Source: Flavobacteriales bacterium UBA3376
GTDB taxonomy: Bacteria > Bacteroidota > Bacteroidia > Flavobacteriales > Weeksellaceae
Length of the DNA: 42,683 nucleotides
Reading direction: 5' to 3'
NCBI GenBank assembly: GCA_002359055.1
Contig: DEQC01000016.1
Span: forward strand, 1 to 42,683
Below are positions 16,125 through 24,463 of this stretch, in pieces. Position numbers and translations under genes: made by a program. The notes under the pieces are model-generated. The model did no database searches. It was not told where the DNA came from and worked only from the letters and a program-made list of their open reading frames with translations. Numbering within the stretch: position 1 is the first letter of the stretch; each line of letters begins with the position of its first letter.

Positions 16125-17501
16125 ATGATGGATTTGAATTTGATTTATTCAGCTAAACGCATAGGCGTTGGTGAAAGCAAAGATTTTAGAACTTCTTACC
16201 AAAGAGATTTCGACCGAATCATATTTTCTTCTGCTTTTAGAAGATTGCAAAATAAAACCCAAGTTTTTCCATTGCCAGGAAGTGTTTTTGTTCACAATCG
16301 ATTGACGCATTCTTTGGAAGTCGCTTCCGTTGGAAGATCTTTGGGAAGTATTATCGGTGAATTTATTGTCAAAGAGTTCAATGATGTTCTCACAGATGAA
16401 TCAAAAGATTTTTATCAGCATAATTTATACAATGTCGTTTCCTCTGCTTGTTTGTGTCACGACATTGGAAATCCAGCTTTTGGGCACTCGGGTGAAGATG
16501 CAATTGCTTCTTTTTTTGAAAGAAATACAGAAAAACTTAAATCGAGATTTTCCGATAAACAATGGACGGATTTTATTCATTTCGAAGGAAATGCCAATGC
16601 GATTCGAATTCTCACTCAAAAACAAAGTGGAAAAATTCAAGGAAGTATTGCTTTGACTTATGCAACTTTAGCGTCCATTGCTAAATATCCTTGCGAATCA
16701 GTCGCTCGAAATAAAGATATTTTGCACAGAAAGAAGTTTGGGTTTTTTCAAGCTGAAAAAGAAAATTTCCAAGACATCGCCAAAGAAACTCAATTGATAG
16801 AAGATAGTTCAAATCCTTTGGTTTTCAAAAGACACCCATTCGTTTGGTTGGTCGAAGCAGCTGACGATATTTGCTACAATATCATTGATTTGGAAGATTC
16901 TCATAGATTAGGAATCATCGATCATGATAAATGTAAAGATTTATTGATGGAATTAATTCATGCTTTGGATCCAAAAAATGGAATTCATAGTTTGAAAAAT
17001 CGCCATGAATTGATGTCGGATCGAAATGAGAAAATTGCTTTTCTCAGAGCAAAATGCATTGGTTTACTCATAGAAAAGTCGGCCGAAGTTTATAAAGCTC
17101 AAATCCATAAAATTTTGGAAGGTAATTTAGAGCAATCACTTTTGGATTTAATTTCTGAAGTTAGTTCAACTCAAACCGATGCAGTCCTAAAGGAAATCGA
17201 GAGTTTCTCCTTTGAAAACATTTACAATCATCATTCAGTTGTAGAAATTGAAAATGCTGGATACAATGTGATGTATGAATTGTTGTCACACTTTATTTGG
17301 CCTATTTTAATTCCTGCTGAAAATCGTTCTAAATCCGAAGAAAAAGCCATTAAACTCATACCGAATCAATTCTTGTATGAAGATGCTTCAGATTATGAAA
17401 AGGTTTTAGGAGTTTTGGATTTTGTTTCCGGAATGACAGATAATTACGCTTCGGAATTGTACCGAAAAATCAAAGGAATTGAAATCGGAATGAGAAGGTA
17501 A
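16125..17501 (+). CDS. dgt: Deoxyguanosinetriphosphate triphosphohydrolase (dGTPase, HD domain)
   Basis: A 458-residue protein opening with DFRTSYQRDFDRIIFSSAFR and RLQNKTQVFPL, the dGTPase N-terminal signature. The HD metal site is split as usual: RLTHSLEVA (His62) and CLCHDIGNPAFGHSGE (His112, Asp113, plus His121), with a later VEAADDICYNIID (metal aspartate). It removes triphosphate from dGTP, helping to balance dNTP pools. Two adjacent ATGs (16125, 16128) can start it. It ends 2 bp from the stop of the convergent LolA-like gene, with no terminator between. Confidence 0.92.
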   Translation: MMDLNLIYSAKRIGVGESKDFRTSYQRDFDRIIFSSAFRRLQNKTQVFPLPGSVFVHNRLTHSLEVASVGRSLGSIIGEFIVKEFNDVLTDESKDFYQHNLYNVVSSACLCHDIGNPAFGHSGEDAIASFFERNTEKLKSRFSDKQWTDFIHFEGNANAIRILTQKQSGKIQGSIALTYATLASIAKYPCESVARNKDILHRKKFGFFQAEKENFQDIAKETQLIEDSSNPLVFKRHPFVWLVEAADDICYNIIDLEDSHRLGIIDHDKCKDLLMELIHALDPKNGIHSLKNRHELMSDRNEKIAFLRAKCIGLLIEKSAEVYKAQIHKILEGNLEQSLLDLISEVSSTQTDAVLKEIESFSFENIYNHHSVVEIENAGYNVMYELLSHFIWPILIPAENRSKSEEKAIKLIPNQFLYEDASDYEKVLGVLDFVSGMTDNYASELYRKIKGIEIGMRR

Positions 17502-17503
17502 AT

Positions 17504-18166
17504 TTATTTGAAATTAAATGTTCTGTCATCGATGTTCGGATTGATTTGAATTGAATTTACTTTGATTACATACTCTCCTCCTTCCTTAGGTTGTCCAATC
17601 ATACGGGTTGAAAATTTCAATCCATCAAATTCTTTGTAATCGTAAAAATAAATTCTTTCATCTTTATTTTCTTCCCAAAGTGTTGAATAATCTTCAGTTG
17701 AAAAGCAATAAATCGATTGATTTACATTTTTTGTCAATTCAACCATATAACACTCTTTTCCTTCACTATTTGATTTTCCTAAATATTTTGCTTCAAATCC
17801 TTTCTTTTTATAATCCAAAATATCAGATTCGAATGAATCGGGTTGATATGTTTCTAAAATTTCATTTTTCCCAGAAATACTGTTGTAAGTCCAACCATTT
17901 TTTCCATCATAACCTTCGTTCAACAATTCATTTCCTTCAATGATAAAAACTACTTTTTTCTGATAAGGTCTTTTGTGATAAACAACCATCGGAAAAGATT
18001 GCTCCAAACTCAAAATCGCATCACCTCGCATGATAATGCTGTTTAGGTTTTTCCAATTTTTTATTCCTCCAGAATTCTCTAAGTTTTGATGTATGATTTC
18101 TTCTGCGGTCTGTGCATTTAAACCAAAGCCAATGATTAAAAATAAGATCAAAGTTAACTTTCTCAT
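17504..18166 (-). CDS. LolA-like outer membrane lipoprotein-sorting family protein
   Basis: About 220 residues. Signal peptide MRKLTLILFLIIGFGLNAQ, then AEEIIHQNLENSGGIKNWKNLNSI, the start of the LolA/outer membrane lipoprotein-sorting fold. The rest is beta-rich: YHKRPYQKKVVFIIEG, GYDGKNGWTYN, and GKECYMVELT. Related Bacteroidota proteins are secreted or periplasmic with unknown partners. It is not certain to be the classic LolA chaperone. ATGs at 18175 and 18190 are possible; 18190 would overlap the KdnB-like gene, and 18166 gives the best signal peptide. Confidence 0.72.
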   Translation of the reverse strand: MRKLTLILFLIIGFGLNAQTAEEIIHQNLENSGGIKNWKNLNSIIMRGDAILSLEQSFPMVVYHKRPYQKKVVFIIEGNELLNEGYDGKNGWTYNSISGKNEILETYQPDSFESDILDYKKKGFEAKYLGKSNSEGKECYMVELTKNVNQSIYCFSTEDYSTLWEENKDERIYFYDYKEFDGLKFSTRMIGQPKEGGEYVIKVNSIQINPNIDDRTFNFK

Positions 18167-18176
18167 ACTGCTCATT

Positions 18177-19250
18177 TTACATTTTTTCATAGATTTCTCT
18201 AATCTTTTTTGTGTTAATTATTTCTCTCCAATTTTTTCCTAAAGCATTTTCCCATAAAGGTTCTAAATTCAATGCTACCTCAGTCATTTTATTCATTTGC
18301 TCGTCCGATAAATTGGAACAAATATTTTTTGGAAGTTGAATTTCATGTTTTTCCAACATTTTTTTGAAAGTTTTCACTCCTTCTGGATAAAATTCTTCAA
18401 TTTGATTGAAAGCGATACAATTTCCAATGCCATGTTTGATGCCCAAAACATAAGACAAACCATAACTCAGAGCGTGAGCAATTCCAACCTGCGAATAGGC
18501 TATGCTCATTCCACCATGCCAAGATGCCATCATCAAATCCTCTCTGCATTCATCGTCCCAATCATCTTTTTCTAAATAAACTTTATGACACAAATCCAAA
18601 GCTTTTTCGCCATAACTTTTGCTAAAAGCATTGAGATAAGTTCCGTTCAAAGATTCGATGCAATGTATAAAGCAATCCATGCCTGTATAAAAAGATTGTT
18701 CCTTGGGAGCCGATTGAGTCAAATTTGGATCGAGTATCACTTGGTCAAAAGGTGTGAAATCCGAATTGATTCCTAATTTTTTTTCAGGTCCAGTCAAAAC
18801 ACAAGTTCTCGAAACTTCAGCACCAGTTCCACTTAACGTAGGAATTCCTACATGGTAAACGCCTTTGTTTTTTATCAAATCCCAACCCTGATAATCGGCA
18901 GAAGATCCTTCGTTGGTCATCATGAGCGATACAGCTTTGGTCATGTCCAAAACGCTTCCTCCACCAAATCCAATTATACCTGAAACTTCACCGAATTTCT
19001 CTTTCAATTGTTGATTGAGTGAATCTACTTCATCTGTAGTCGGTTCGTGGGTTGTATCGATGAAAAATATTTCGTCATTAGCTCTTAAAGGAATATTTTC
19101 TATCAATTTTTTTCCTTTGAAATAATGATCAGCAAAATAAACAAATGGAGAACCGTTTTTTCGAAAGGGTTCAATGATTTCTTCCAATTGCGAAGAACTA
19201 TTGTGACCATAAATGACACGAGGAACCATTGGGAAATTTTTGAAACTCAT
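18177..19250 (-). CDS. Iron-containing alcohol dehydrogenase, KdnB-like (Kdo 8-oxidase)
   Basis: A 357-residue group III metal-dependent alcohol dehydrogenase. The NAD-binding GGGSVLD lies at 96-102, PTLSGTGAEVS at 137-147, and the metal ligands are visible: Asp192 and His196 in GMDCFIHCIES, His259 in GIAHALSY and His273 in IKHGIGN. It overlaps kdsB by one base (TAATG), so the two are translationally coupled. In Shewanella, KdnB oxidises C8 of Kdo and KdnA then transaminates it, giving 8-amino-Kdo for the LPS core; there too the genes sit by kdsB. The same role here is inferred from neighbourhood and family. No KdnA aminotransferase lies in this window. Confidence 0.8.
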   Translation of the reverse strand: MSFKNFPMVPRVIYGHNSSSQLEEIIEPFRKNGSPFVYFADHYFKGKKLIENIPLRANDEIFFIDTTHEPTTDEVDSLNQQLKEKFGEVSGIIGFGGGSVLDMTKAVSLMMTNEGSSADYQGWDLIKNKGVYHVGIPTLSGTGAEVSRTCVLTGPEKKLGINSDFTPFDQVILDPNLTQSAPKEQSFYTGMDCFIHCIESLNGTYLNAFSKSYGEKALDLCHKVYLEKDDWDDECREDLMMASWHGGMSIAYSQVGIAHALSYGLSYVLGIKHGIGNCIAFNQIEEFYPEGVKTFKKMLEKHEIQLPKNICSNLSDEQMNKMTEVALNLEPLWENALGKNWREIINTKKIREIYEKM

Positions 19251-19996
19251 TATTTTGCTTTTAATTGTTGTTTTAGAAATGCATTTGCTTTTTTTAGATC
19301 CTCTGGAGTATCGATTCCAAAACCCATAAAATCTGTTTCCAGAACTTTTATTTTCATGCCATATTCTAAATATCGCAATTGTTCTAACTTTTCTGCTTTT
19401 TCATTCTGCAACATAGGTAATTTAGAGAACTTTAGCAACGCACTTTTTCTAAAAGCATAAATTCCAATGTGCTGAAAGTATTTGGCTCGGAAATTTGTCT
19501 CTCTTGGATAAGGAATTGGACTTCTTGAAAAATACAATGCAAAGTTGTTCACATCCCAATTGACTTTTACGCAATTTGGATCGTTGATTTCATCCAAATC
19601 ATCGATTTCTTGAGCCAAAGTTGCCAAAGAAATCTCTTCATTCAAATCGTTTTTATAAGCCAAAATTAATTTTTCCAGTGCTTCTTTATTCACAAACGGC
19701 TCGTCGCCCTGAATGTTCAAAACGATATCGCAATCTATATCTTCTACTGCTTCAGCGATTCTGTCACTTCCCGTTTGATGCTCAATTTTACTCATAATGG
19801 CTTTTCCACCATTTTGAGTTATTTCATCAAAAATAATTTCAGAATCCGTCGCTACAAAGACTTCATCGAAAAGTTTTGTTTTTACAGTGTTTTTATAAGT
19901 TGTCAATATAACTGTTTCTTCACCTAATTGAGCCATTAGTTTTCCAGGAAATCGTGAGGCTGCATATCTTGCGGGTATAACGGCAATTATCTTCAA
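19250..19996 (-). CDS. kdsB: 3-deoxy-manno-octulosonate cytidylyltransferase (CMP-Kdo synthetase)
   Basis: A 248-residue protein, normal family length. It has IPARYAASRFPGK (nucleotide-binding, 7-19), VATDSEII, the GGKAIMSKIEHQTGSDRIAE block, VLNIQGDEPF (metal-binding aspartate), and YFQHIGIYAFRKSALLKF. It activates Kdo (or 8-amino-Kdo) to the CMP sugar for transfer to lipid A. A -7 element lies 20 bp upstream. With the KdnB-like gene it forms the first two genes of a leftward operon. Confidence 0.95.
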   Translation of the reverse strand: MKIIAVIPARYAASRFPGKLMAQLGEETVILTTYKNTVKTKLFDEVFVATDSEIIFDEITQNGGKAIMSKIEHQTGSDRIAEAVEDIDCDIVLNIQGDEPFVNKEALEKLILAYKNDLNEEISLATLAQEIDDLDEINDPNCVKVNWDVNNFALYFSRSPIPYPRETNFRAKYFQHIGIYAFRKSALLKFSKLPMLQNEKAEKLEQLRYLEYGMKIKVLETDFMGFGIDTPEDLKKANAFLKQQLKAK

Positions 19997-20015
19997 AATT
20001 CATTAATTGTTTTGT

Positions 20016-20023
20016 CAAATTTA
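20016..20023 (-). promoter_or_regulatory. -7 element for kdsB
   Basis: Read leftward TAAATTTG (then AC) matches TAnnTTTG; it ends 20 bp before the kdsB ATG. The remaining ~200 bp up to 20220 is AT-rich and shows nothing else I can support. Confidence 0.5.
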
Positions 20024-20220
20024 CAAAAATTGAATTTGCTTTTTAGAAAATAAATTGATCAAACACTAAACATGCATTTGAAGTTATTGTTGATTAAATA
20101 AAGTTTGTAAGATGAAATCGATTGAAGTCTTTATGTTATGAATTTAATTTCTTGATTTTCAATTCTATATTCGTTTGATTAAGTCAATTCATCAAATCAA
20201 ATATTCAACAAATATGAATT

Positions 20221-21054
20221 TTGTTTAGAAAGAATTATCTTTACAGTCTAAAATTTATAGCCATTTCAACAAAAATAGAAAATACACAAACTTTGAATCT
20301 TCTTTTTGACAAGGAGGGTTTTTCGTATTGTTATGAAAAACCGAATTACAATGTACCCAAAGTTCATCGATTCAACGTTCAATATGTGAGTCAATGGGAA
20401 AAAGAAGTGATCCAAGAATTGGAAGTCAATTTGAGGTTGAGGAGAAATTTTGAAAAAGTAAACATTGGGTTTATTTCTTCGTTTTTCAATTTAGTTCCAA
20501 ATACATATGACGATTTGGGAGCTGATGTTTTGCTCAATTTTAGTGAAGCTGAATTCGAAAACAATGCTTTATTGTCAGGTGACACGAATTTAGGTTTAAA
20601 TGTAGTTTTCGGAACTTCTCAACTTTTGATCGATAAGTTGAATGAATTGTACAAAGAAGTGAATTTTTATCATTCGGCTCAAGTTTTATTCAATACCATT
20701 GAAATCACGGATCAGGAAGTTCTTCATTTGAATTTAAATTCAAAAAGTTTAGAAATTGTAGTTTTCAAGGATGAAAAGCTGCTTTTTTACAATTTATTCG
20801 AAGCTTTAGTAGATGAAGATATTTTGTTTTATACGCTTTTTACTTTGGAGCAATTGAATTTAAGTGCCAATGAAATTCATCTGAAGACTTATGGAGAATT
20901 GATGCCGAATACCAAAGTTTATCAAACTTTGAAAAAATACATTCGCCATGTAAAAACAGCGATGAAAGACGAAGAATTTTTAAAAAATTATACATTATAC
21001 AATTTAGAAAAATGCGAATTATCTCAGGAGCTTTTAAAGGAAGAAGAATCATAG
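20221..21054 (+). CDS. DUF3822 family protein
   Basis: A 277-residue cytosolic protein of a Bacteroidota family that normally sits directly upstream of rsmD, as here, with a 43-bp overlap. Visible pattern: KFIAISTKIENTQTLNLLFD then FSYCYEK at the start, SSFFNLVPNTYDD, and a later ASKHA/actin-like repetition of strands (HLNLNSKSLEIVVFKDEKL). No ATG occurs in frame until far into the protein, and a TGA at 20215 closes the frame upstream, so translation must begin at TTG 20221 or another non-ATG codon. The function is unknown; I can only say the fold may be ASKHA-like. Confidence 0.8.
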   Translation: MFRKNYLYSLKFIAISTKIENTQTLNLLFDKEGFSYCYEKPNYNVPKVHRFNVQYVSQWEKEVIQELEVNLRLRRNFEKVNIGFISSFFNLVPNTYDDLGADVLLNFSEAEFENNALLSGDTNLGLNVVFGTSQLLIDKLNELYKEVNFYHSAQVLFNTIEITDQEVLHLNLNSKSLEIVVFKDEKLLFYNLFEALVDEDILFYTLFTLEQLNLSANEIHLKTYGELMPNTKVYQTLKKYIRHVKTAMKDEEFLKNYTLYNLEKCELSQELLKEEES

Positions 21055-21569
21055 CGCCAGCCAATTTGCCCGTACGACCGACCACGGATTTTGCCAAAGA
21101 AGCTCTTTTCAACGTTTTGAATCATCATTATTTTTTCGATGAAATATCAGTGTTGGATTTGTTTGCAGGTATTGGAAGTGTAGGTTTGGAATTTGCGTCG
21201 AGAGGAAGTAAGAGAATAGTTGCAGTAGATAGCGAAATCGGTTGTGTGAAATTTGTTTCAAGTGTTGTAGAGAAACTTGAAATCGGAAATCAAATGACAG
21301 TTGTTAGAGATGATGTTTTTAAGTTTTTGTCGAAAAACAATCAAGGTTCATTCGATATAATTTTTGCAGATCCATTTTATGAAATGGAAATGAATGAATT
21401 CATTGAAATGATACAATTGATCAGAGGAAATAATTGGTTGAAGGAAGGAGGAGAGTTGATTTTGGAACATTCGAAAAACATTGTGTTTGATGAAAGTAAT
21501 GAAGGTTGGAAACAATCGAGAAGATATGGCAATGTGAATTTTTCGTTTTTTAAATTTGATAATATTTAA
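21012..21569 (+). CDS. rsmD: 16S rRNA (guanine966-N2)-methyltransferase RsmD
   Basis: A 185-residue protein with MRIISGAFKGRRI at the start, VRPTTDFAKEALFNVL (21-36), the SAM-binding motif DLFAGIGSVGLE (49-60) and the catalytic motif ADPFY (Asp120-Tyr123; D-P-P-F/Y in most N2-guanine methyltransferases). It methylates G966 of 16S rRNA. The start overlaps the DUF3822 gene, suggesting translational coupling. A terminator follows. Confidence 0.93.
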   Translation: MRIISGAFKGRRIIAPANLPVRPTTDFAKEALFNVLNHHYFFDEISVLDLFAGIGSVGLEFASRGSKRIVAVDSEIGCVKFVSSVVEKLEIGNQMTVVRDDVFKFLSKNNQGSFDIIFADPFYEMEMNEFIEMIQLIRGNNWLKEGGELILEHSKNIVFDESNEGWKQSRRYGNVNFSFFKFDNI

Positions 21570-21590
21570 TCGATACGATTTGATCAATAA

Positions 21591-21620
21591 AAAAAGCTCT
21601 TAGATTTCTAAGAGCTTTTG
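21591..21620. terminator. Bidirectional terminator between rsmD and the RlpA-like gene
   Basis: AAAAGCTCTTAG pairs perfectly with CTAAGAGCTTTT (12 bp, 21592-21603 with 21608-21619) around an ATTT loop, with A and T flanks. It serves both convergent genes. Confidence 0.9.
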
Positions 21621-21642
21621 TGTATAAGAAAACTATGTTTTT

Positions 21643-22011
21643 TTAATTTAAAATTTCGTATTCGATATTCATGATTCCTTGGTCAATATTACCAATTTCT
21701 TCAAAAGCAGCTTTGCTCAAATCGAGTACGCGAGATTTTACAAAAGGTCCTCTGTCGTTGATTTCAACTATAACAGATTTTCCATTGTTTTTGTTAGTAA
21801 CTCTAAGTTTAGTTCCGAATGGTAATGTTTTGTGAGCAGCGGTAAATTCATTCATGTCGTAAACATCTCCGCTTGCCGTTAATTTTCCATGGAATTTCCC
21901 TCCATACCATGAAGCTACTCCACTTCCAGTCGCATTAGATTCGTTGATGATGGTCGCACCACCAAAAACTAAGAAACTTGTTAATAATAAAAATGTGTAA
22001 AATGATTTCAT
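21643..22011 (-). CDS. RlpA-like double-psi beta-barrel protein
   Basis: A 122-residue secreted protein: signal peptide (1-27), then a single RlpA/DPBB domain with GVASWYGGKFHGKLTASG, FTAAHKTLPFGTKLRV and the catalytic-site motif INDRGPF, then RVLDLSKAAFEEIG. RlpA proteins of this type are septal lytic transglycosylases acting on denuded glycan; the conserved aspartate of NDRGPF is the catalytic acid in characterised members. There is no SPOR domain, unlike E. coli and Pseudomonas RlpA, and no lipobox is evident. Its own -7 element lies upstream at 22037-22044. Confidence 0.9.
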   Translation of the reverse strand: MKSFYTFLLLTSFLVFGGATIINESNATGSGVASWYGGKFHGKLTASGDVYDMNEFTAAHKTLPFGTKLRVTNKNNGKSVIVEINDRGPFVKSRVLDLSKAAFEEIGNIDQGIMNIEYEILN

Positions 22012-22036
22012 GTCTGATCTTTTTCAGATTCGATTG

Positions 22037-22044
22037 CAAAAATA
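22037..22044 (-). promoter_or_regulatory. -7 element for the RlpA-like gene
   Basis: Read leftward TATTTTTG (then CA) matches TAnnTTTG, 25 bp before the start codon. Confidence 0.5.
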
Positions 22045-22083
22045 CACCAGATGTTCATTTTAAAAATATGCTCGACAAAAGTT

Positions 22084-22186
22084 GTTAAATTTTGGGCCAG
22101 AAAAACCCTTGAACTCCTTTATTTAATGCGTTTTCCAGAGATAGTTAAAATGATGTTAAAATAGTGCGAAATGTTAAAATTGTTAA
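22084..22186. repeat. Cluster of GTTAAAAT direct repeats
   Basis: GTTAAAAT occurs exactly at 22144-22151, 22155-22162 and 22173-22180, followed by GTTAA at 22182-22186 and preceded by GTTAAAT at 22084-22090. The copies sit 100-140 bp upstream of the RlpA-like -7 element, in the shared region with the YqeY-like terminator. They may be protein-binding sites; AT-richness makes chance partly possible. Confidence 0.45.
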
Positions 22187-22203
22187 GAGGTATATGTTTT
22201 TGA

Positions 22204-22260
22204 GTAAAAAATAAGAATCAAAACACTTGAAGATTTATCGTTCTAAGTGCTTTGATTCTT
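22204..22260 (-). terminator. Intrinsic terminator after the YqeY-like gene
   Basis: AAGAATCAAAACACTT (22213-22228) pairs with AAGTGCTTTGATTCTT (22245-22260) over 16 positions with one mismatch. Read leftward the stem is followed by ATTTTTTACTC, consistent with termination of the leftward YqeY-like gene, 36 bp after its stop. Confidence 0.8.
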
Positions 22261-22296
22261 AGGGTTTTGTAGATTTTATTTGAGAAAGGGATGAAA

Positions 22297-22746
22297 TTAT
22301 TGACTCAACAACTTTTTGACAGTATCGGCTATCAATTTACCTTCGGCTTGTCCTGCCAATTGAGAATTGGCCAATCCCATAACTTTTCCCATATCTTTCA
22401 TGGAGGAAGCGCCAGTTTGCTCGATAAATGCTTTGATTTTTGATTCTAATTCTTCAGCAGAAAGTTGCTGAGGTAAAAATCCTTGTATGATTTCAGCTTG
22501 CGCCAATTCTTTTTCTGCCAATTCATTCCTATTGTTGTTAGAAAACTGTTCTGCAGCTTCTTTTCTTTGTTTGATTAGTTTTTGAAGAATTGCAATTTCT
22601 TGTTTTTCATCGACCTCATTTGGGTTTCCAGAAGTTTTGAGCAATAGTAATTCAGATTTTACAGCTCTAAGAGCTTCCAATGCGATTTGATTTTTTGATC
22701 GCATGGCATCTTTCATTTGTTCGGTTATTTTTGATTCTAAACTCAT
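22297..22746 (-). CDS. GatB/YqeY domain-containing protein
   Basis: A 149-residue protein of full length for the YqeY family: an N-terminal helix MSLESKITEQMKDAMRSK, ALEALRAVKSELLLL, EIAILQKLIKQRKEA, then FLPQQLSAEEL and the C-terminal MKDMGKVMGLANSQLAGQAEG, which matches the GatB C-terminal helical domain (K-D-M-G-K-V-M). This domain binds tRNA in the amidotransferase GatB; the role of the stand-alone form is unproven. A -7 element lies 15 bp upstream, and a strong terminator follows. Confidence 0.92.
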   Translation of the reverse strand: MSLESKITEQMKDAMRSKNQIALEALRAVKSELLLLKTSGNPNEVDEKQEIAILQKLIKQRKEAAEQFSNNNRNELAEKELAQAEIIQGFLPQQLSAEELESKIKAFIEQTGASSMKDMGKVMGLANSQLAGQAEGKLIADTVKKLLSQ

Positions 22747-22761
22747 TGATTTAAATTTTTA

Positions 22762-22769
22762 CAAATATA
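22762..22769 (-). promoter_or_regulatory. -7 element for the YqeY-like gene
   Basis: Read leftward TATATTTG matches TAnnTTTG, ending 15 bp before the start codon. Confidence 0.5.
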
Positions 22770-23019
22770 CGAAGACTTGAAGTTTTAGTCAGAAGTTGAG
22801 TATGATATGTTTAAAATTGATCAAGTTCAAATTAAGAGTTGAAAATATCGAATCAAGGAAAGTGTTTTTGTTGAATAAATAATTTTTTGAATCAAAAAAA
22901 GAGTTACAAAGAAATGAAATTCAGCAAATTTATTGGGATTGTCCAAATCATTAATGCCTACTTAGTTAATAATATTTATAATTGCTTAAGTCAATAATGT
23001 TTAAACATAAAAAATTGGC

Positions 23020-23027
23020 TACATTTG
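23020..23027 (+). promoter_or_regulatory. -7 element for tig
   Basis: TACATTTG followed by CA matches TAnnTTTG and ends 20 bp before the tig ATG. The expected -33 region falls on the palindrome ATGTTTAAACAT, with no clear TTG. Confidence 0.6.
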
Positions 23028-23047
23028 CAGTCCAAATTTTTTAATAA

Positions 23048-24406
23048 ATGAATATTACTCAAAACAATATCGATGATTTAAATGCTGTATTGACAGTAAT
23101 AATCGAAAAAGAAGATTATCAGGAGAAAGTAGAAAAAGTATTGAAAGACTATAGGAAGAACGCGACTATCAAAGGTTTTAGAAAAGGTCAAGTTCCTATG
23201 AGTTTTATAAAAAAGCAACATGAAAAAGCGGTTATTTTTGATGAAGTAAATCAGTTGCTTCAGCAAGGAATTAACGAGCATATTCAAAAGGAAAAGATAT
23301 CTATTTTAGGAAATCCACTTCCGATCGCTGATGAATCTTTTGATTGGGACGCAGATCAATTGAAGTTTGAATTCGAATTAGGTTTGGCTCCTGAGTTTGA
23401 TGTTGATTTAAGTAAAGTTGAAGTAGAAACTTACAAAGTGAAAGTCGATGATGAGGAAGTTCAGAAATATGTAGAGAACTTTGCCAAGCGTTTCGGTAGT
23501 ATGAAATCTTTGGATAAAGTTGCTAAGGATGGTGAAGTGAACATCAAAGTTATCATCAAAGAATTAGACGAAGATAAAAAAGTAGTTGAAGGAGGTTTAG
23601 AAAAGGAAACTTTCTTATTTACTGAAGAAATTGCCAATGCAAAAGATTTTCATGGCAAAAAGGTAGGTGATGTTGTAGTTGTGAATTCAAAAGATTTATA
23701 CGAAGATCCGATGAGCCTTGAGAATACTTTGGGATTGACTGCAGAGGAAATAGCTACTTTCGATAAAGATTTAGAAGTTACTATCAAAGAAATTACAGCT
23801 ATGGAAGCTTCAGAAATCAATCAAGAGTTGTTCGATAAAGTTTATGGCGAAGGAGCTGTAAAAGATGAAGCTGAATTCAGACAAAAAATCAGAGAAGAAG
23901 CAGAAAAAATGTACGCGAGAGAAACTGATAAACAAATGATGAATGATGTGGTGAAATCTTTGATCGATATTACTAAGTTCGATTTGCCGAATGACTTTTT
24001 GAGCCGTTGGTTGCATCAAACCAATGATAAAATCGAATCTTTAGAAGCTGCAAAAGAACAGTTAGTGAAAGAAGAAGAAGGTTTGAGGTATCAATTGATC
24101 GAATCAAAAGTTGCAGAAAAATATGAATTAAATGTTGAGTATGCCGATGTAGAAGCGACTGCGAAAAAGTTGATCAAGGAACAATTGGCAATGTATGGTC
24201 AAACCAATATGCCGGAAGAAGATTTGGAGAAAATCGTTCAGAGTTCATTACAAAATCAAGAAGAATTCAGACGAATGGCAGATCAGGTTTTTGCAGATAA
24301 AATGATGCAAGCTTTTAAAGAAAATGCCAAATTAACTCAGAAAGAAGTTACGTTTGATGAGTTTGTTAAAATAATGGAAGACAAACAAAAAGCAGCTGAA
24401 GCTTAA
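23048..24406 (+). CDS. tig: Trigger factor (ribosome-associated chaperone, peptidyl-prolyl isomerase)
   Basis: A 452-residue protein. The N-terminal ribosome-binding domain carries the signature GFRKGQVP (43-50; G-F-R-x-G-x-x-P), which docks on L23 at the tunnel exit. A central region replaces the canonical PPIase domain and is only loosely FKBP-like, as usual in Bacteroidota. The C-terminal arm domain is helical (MYARETDKQMMNDVVKSLI, then EEEGLRYQLIESKVAEKYEL). It is followed at 57 bp by clpP and then clpX, the standard tig-clpP-clpX order. No terminator separates tig from clpP, although clpP has its own -7-like element. Confidence 0.92.
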   Translation: MNITQNNIDDLNAVLTVIIEKEDYQEKVEKVLKDYRKNATIKGFRKGQVPMSFIKKQHEKAVIFDEVNQLLQQGINEHIQKEKISILGNPLPIADESFDWDADQLKFEFELGLAPEFDVDLSKVEVETYKVKVDDEEVQKYVENFAKRFGSMKSLDKVAKDGEVNIKVIIKELDEDKKVVEGGLEKETFLFTEEIANAKDFHGKKVGDVVVVNSKDLYEDPMSLENTLGLTAEEIATFDKDLEVTIKEITAMEASEINQELFDKVYGEGAVKDEAEFRQKIREEAEKMYARETDKQMMNDVVKSLIDITKFDLPNDFLSRWLHQTNDKIESLEAAKEQLVKEEEGLRYQLIESKVAEKYELNVEYADVEATAKKLIKEQLAMYGQTNMPEEDLEKIVQSSLQNQEEFRRMADQVFADKMMQAFKENAKLTQKEVTFDEFVKIMEDKQKAAEA

Positions 24407-24436
24407 CTTAATCATTCTATTCAGTAAAAAGTTTAT

Positions 24437-24444
24437 TAACTTTG
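24437..24444 (+). promoter_or_regulatory. -7 element upstream of clpP
   Basis: TAACTTTG matches TAnnTTTG, 19 bp before the clpP ATG, so clpP may also be transcribed on its own. Confidence 0.45.
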
Positions 24445-24463
24445 AACTTGAAATAAGAGATTT

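Larger units (their letters stand above)
22747..23047. other. 301-bp divergent intergenic region before tig
   Basis: AT-rich, with no open frame of note. It contains the YqeY-like -7 element at its left end, and at the right end the tig -7 element and a 12-bp palindrome ATGTTTAAACAT at 22997-23008. I see nothing supportable in the middle. Confidence 0.6.

Noticed and set aside
20111..20140. Nine-codon frame (MKSIEVFML) between kdsB and DUF3822
   Set aside because: Too short, no promoter and no family signal.
20174..20201. TTTGATT/AATCAAA inverted repeat before DUF3822
   Set aside because: Only 7 bp with a large loop and no T-run; consistent with chance in AT-rich DNA.
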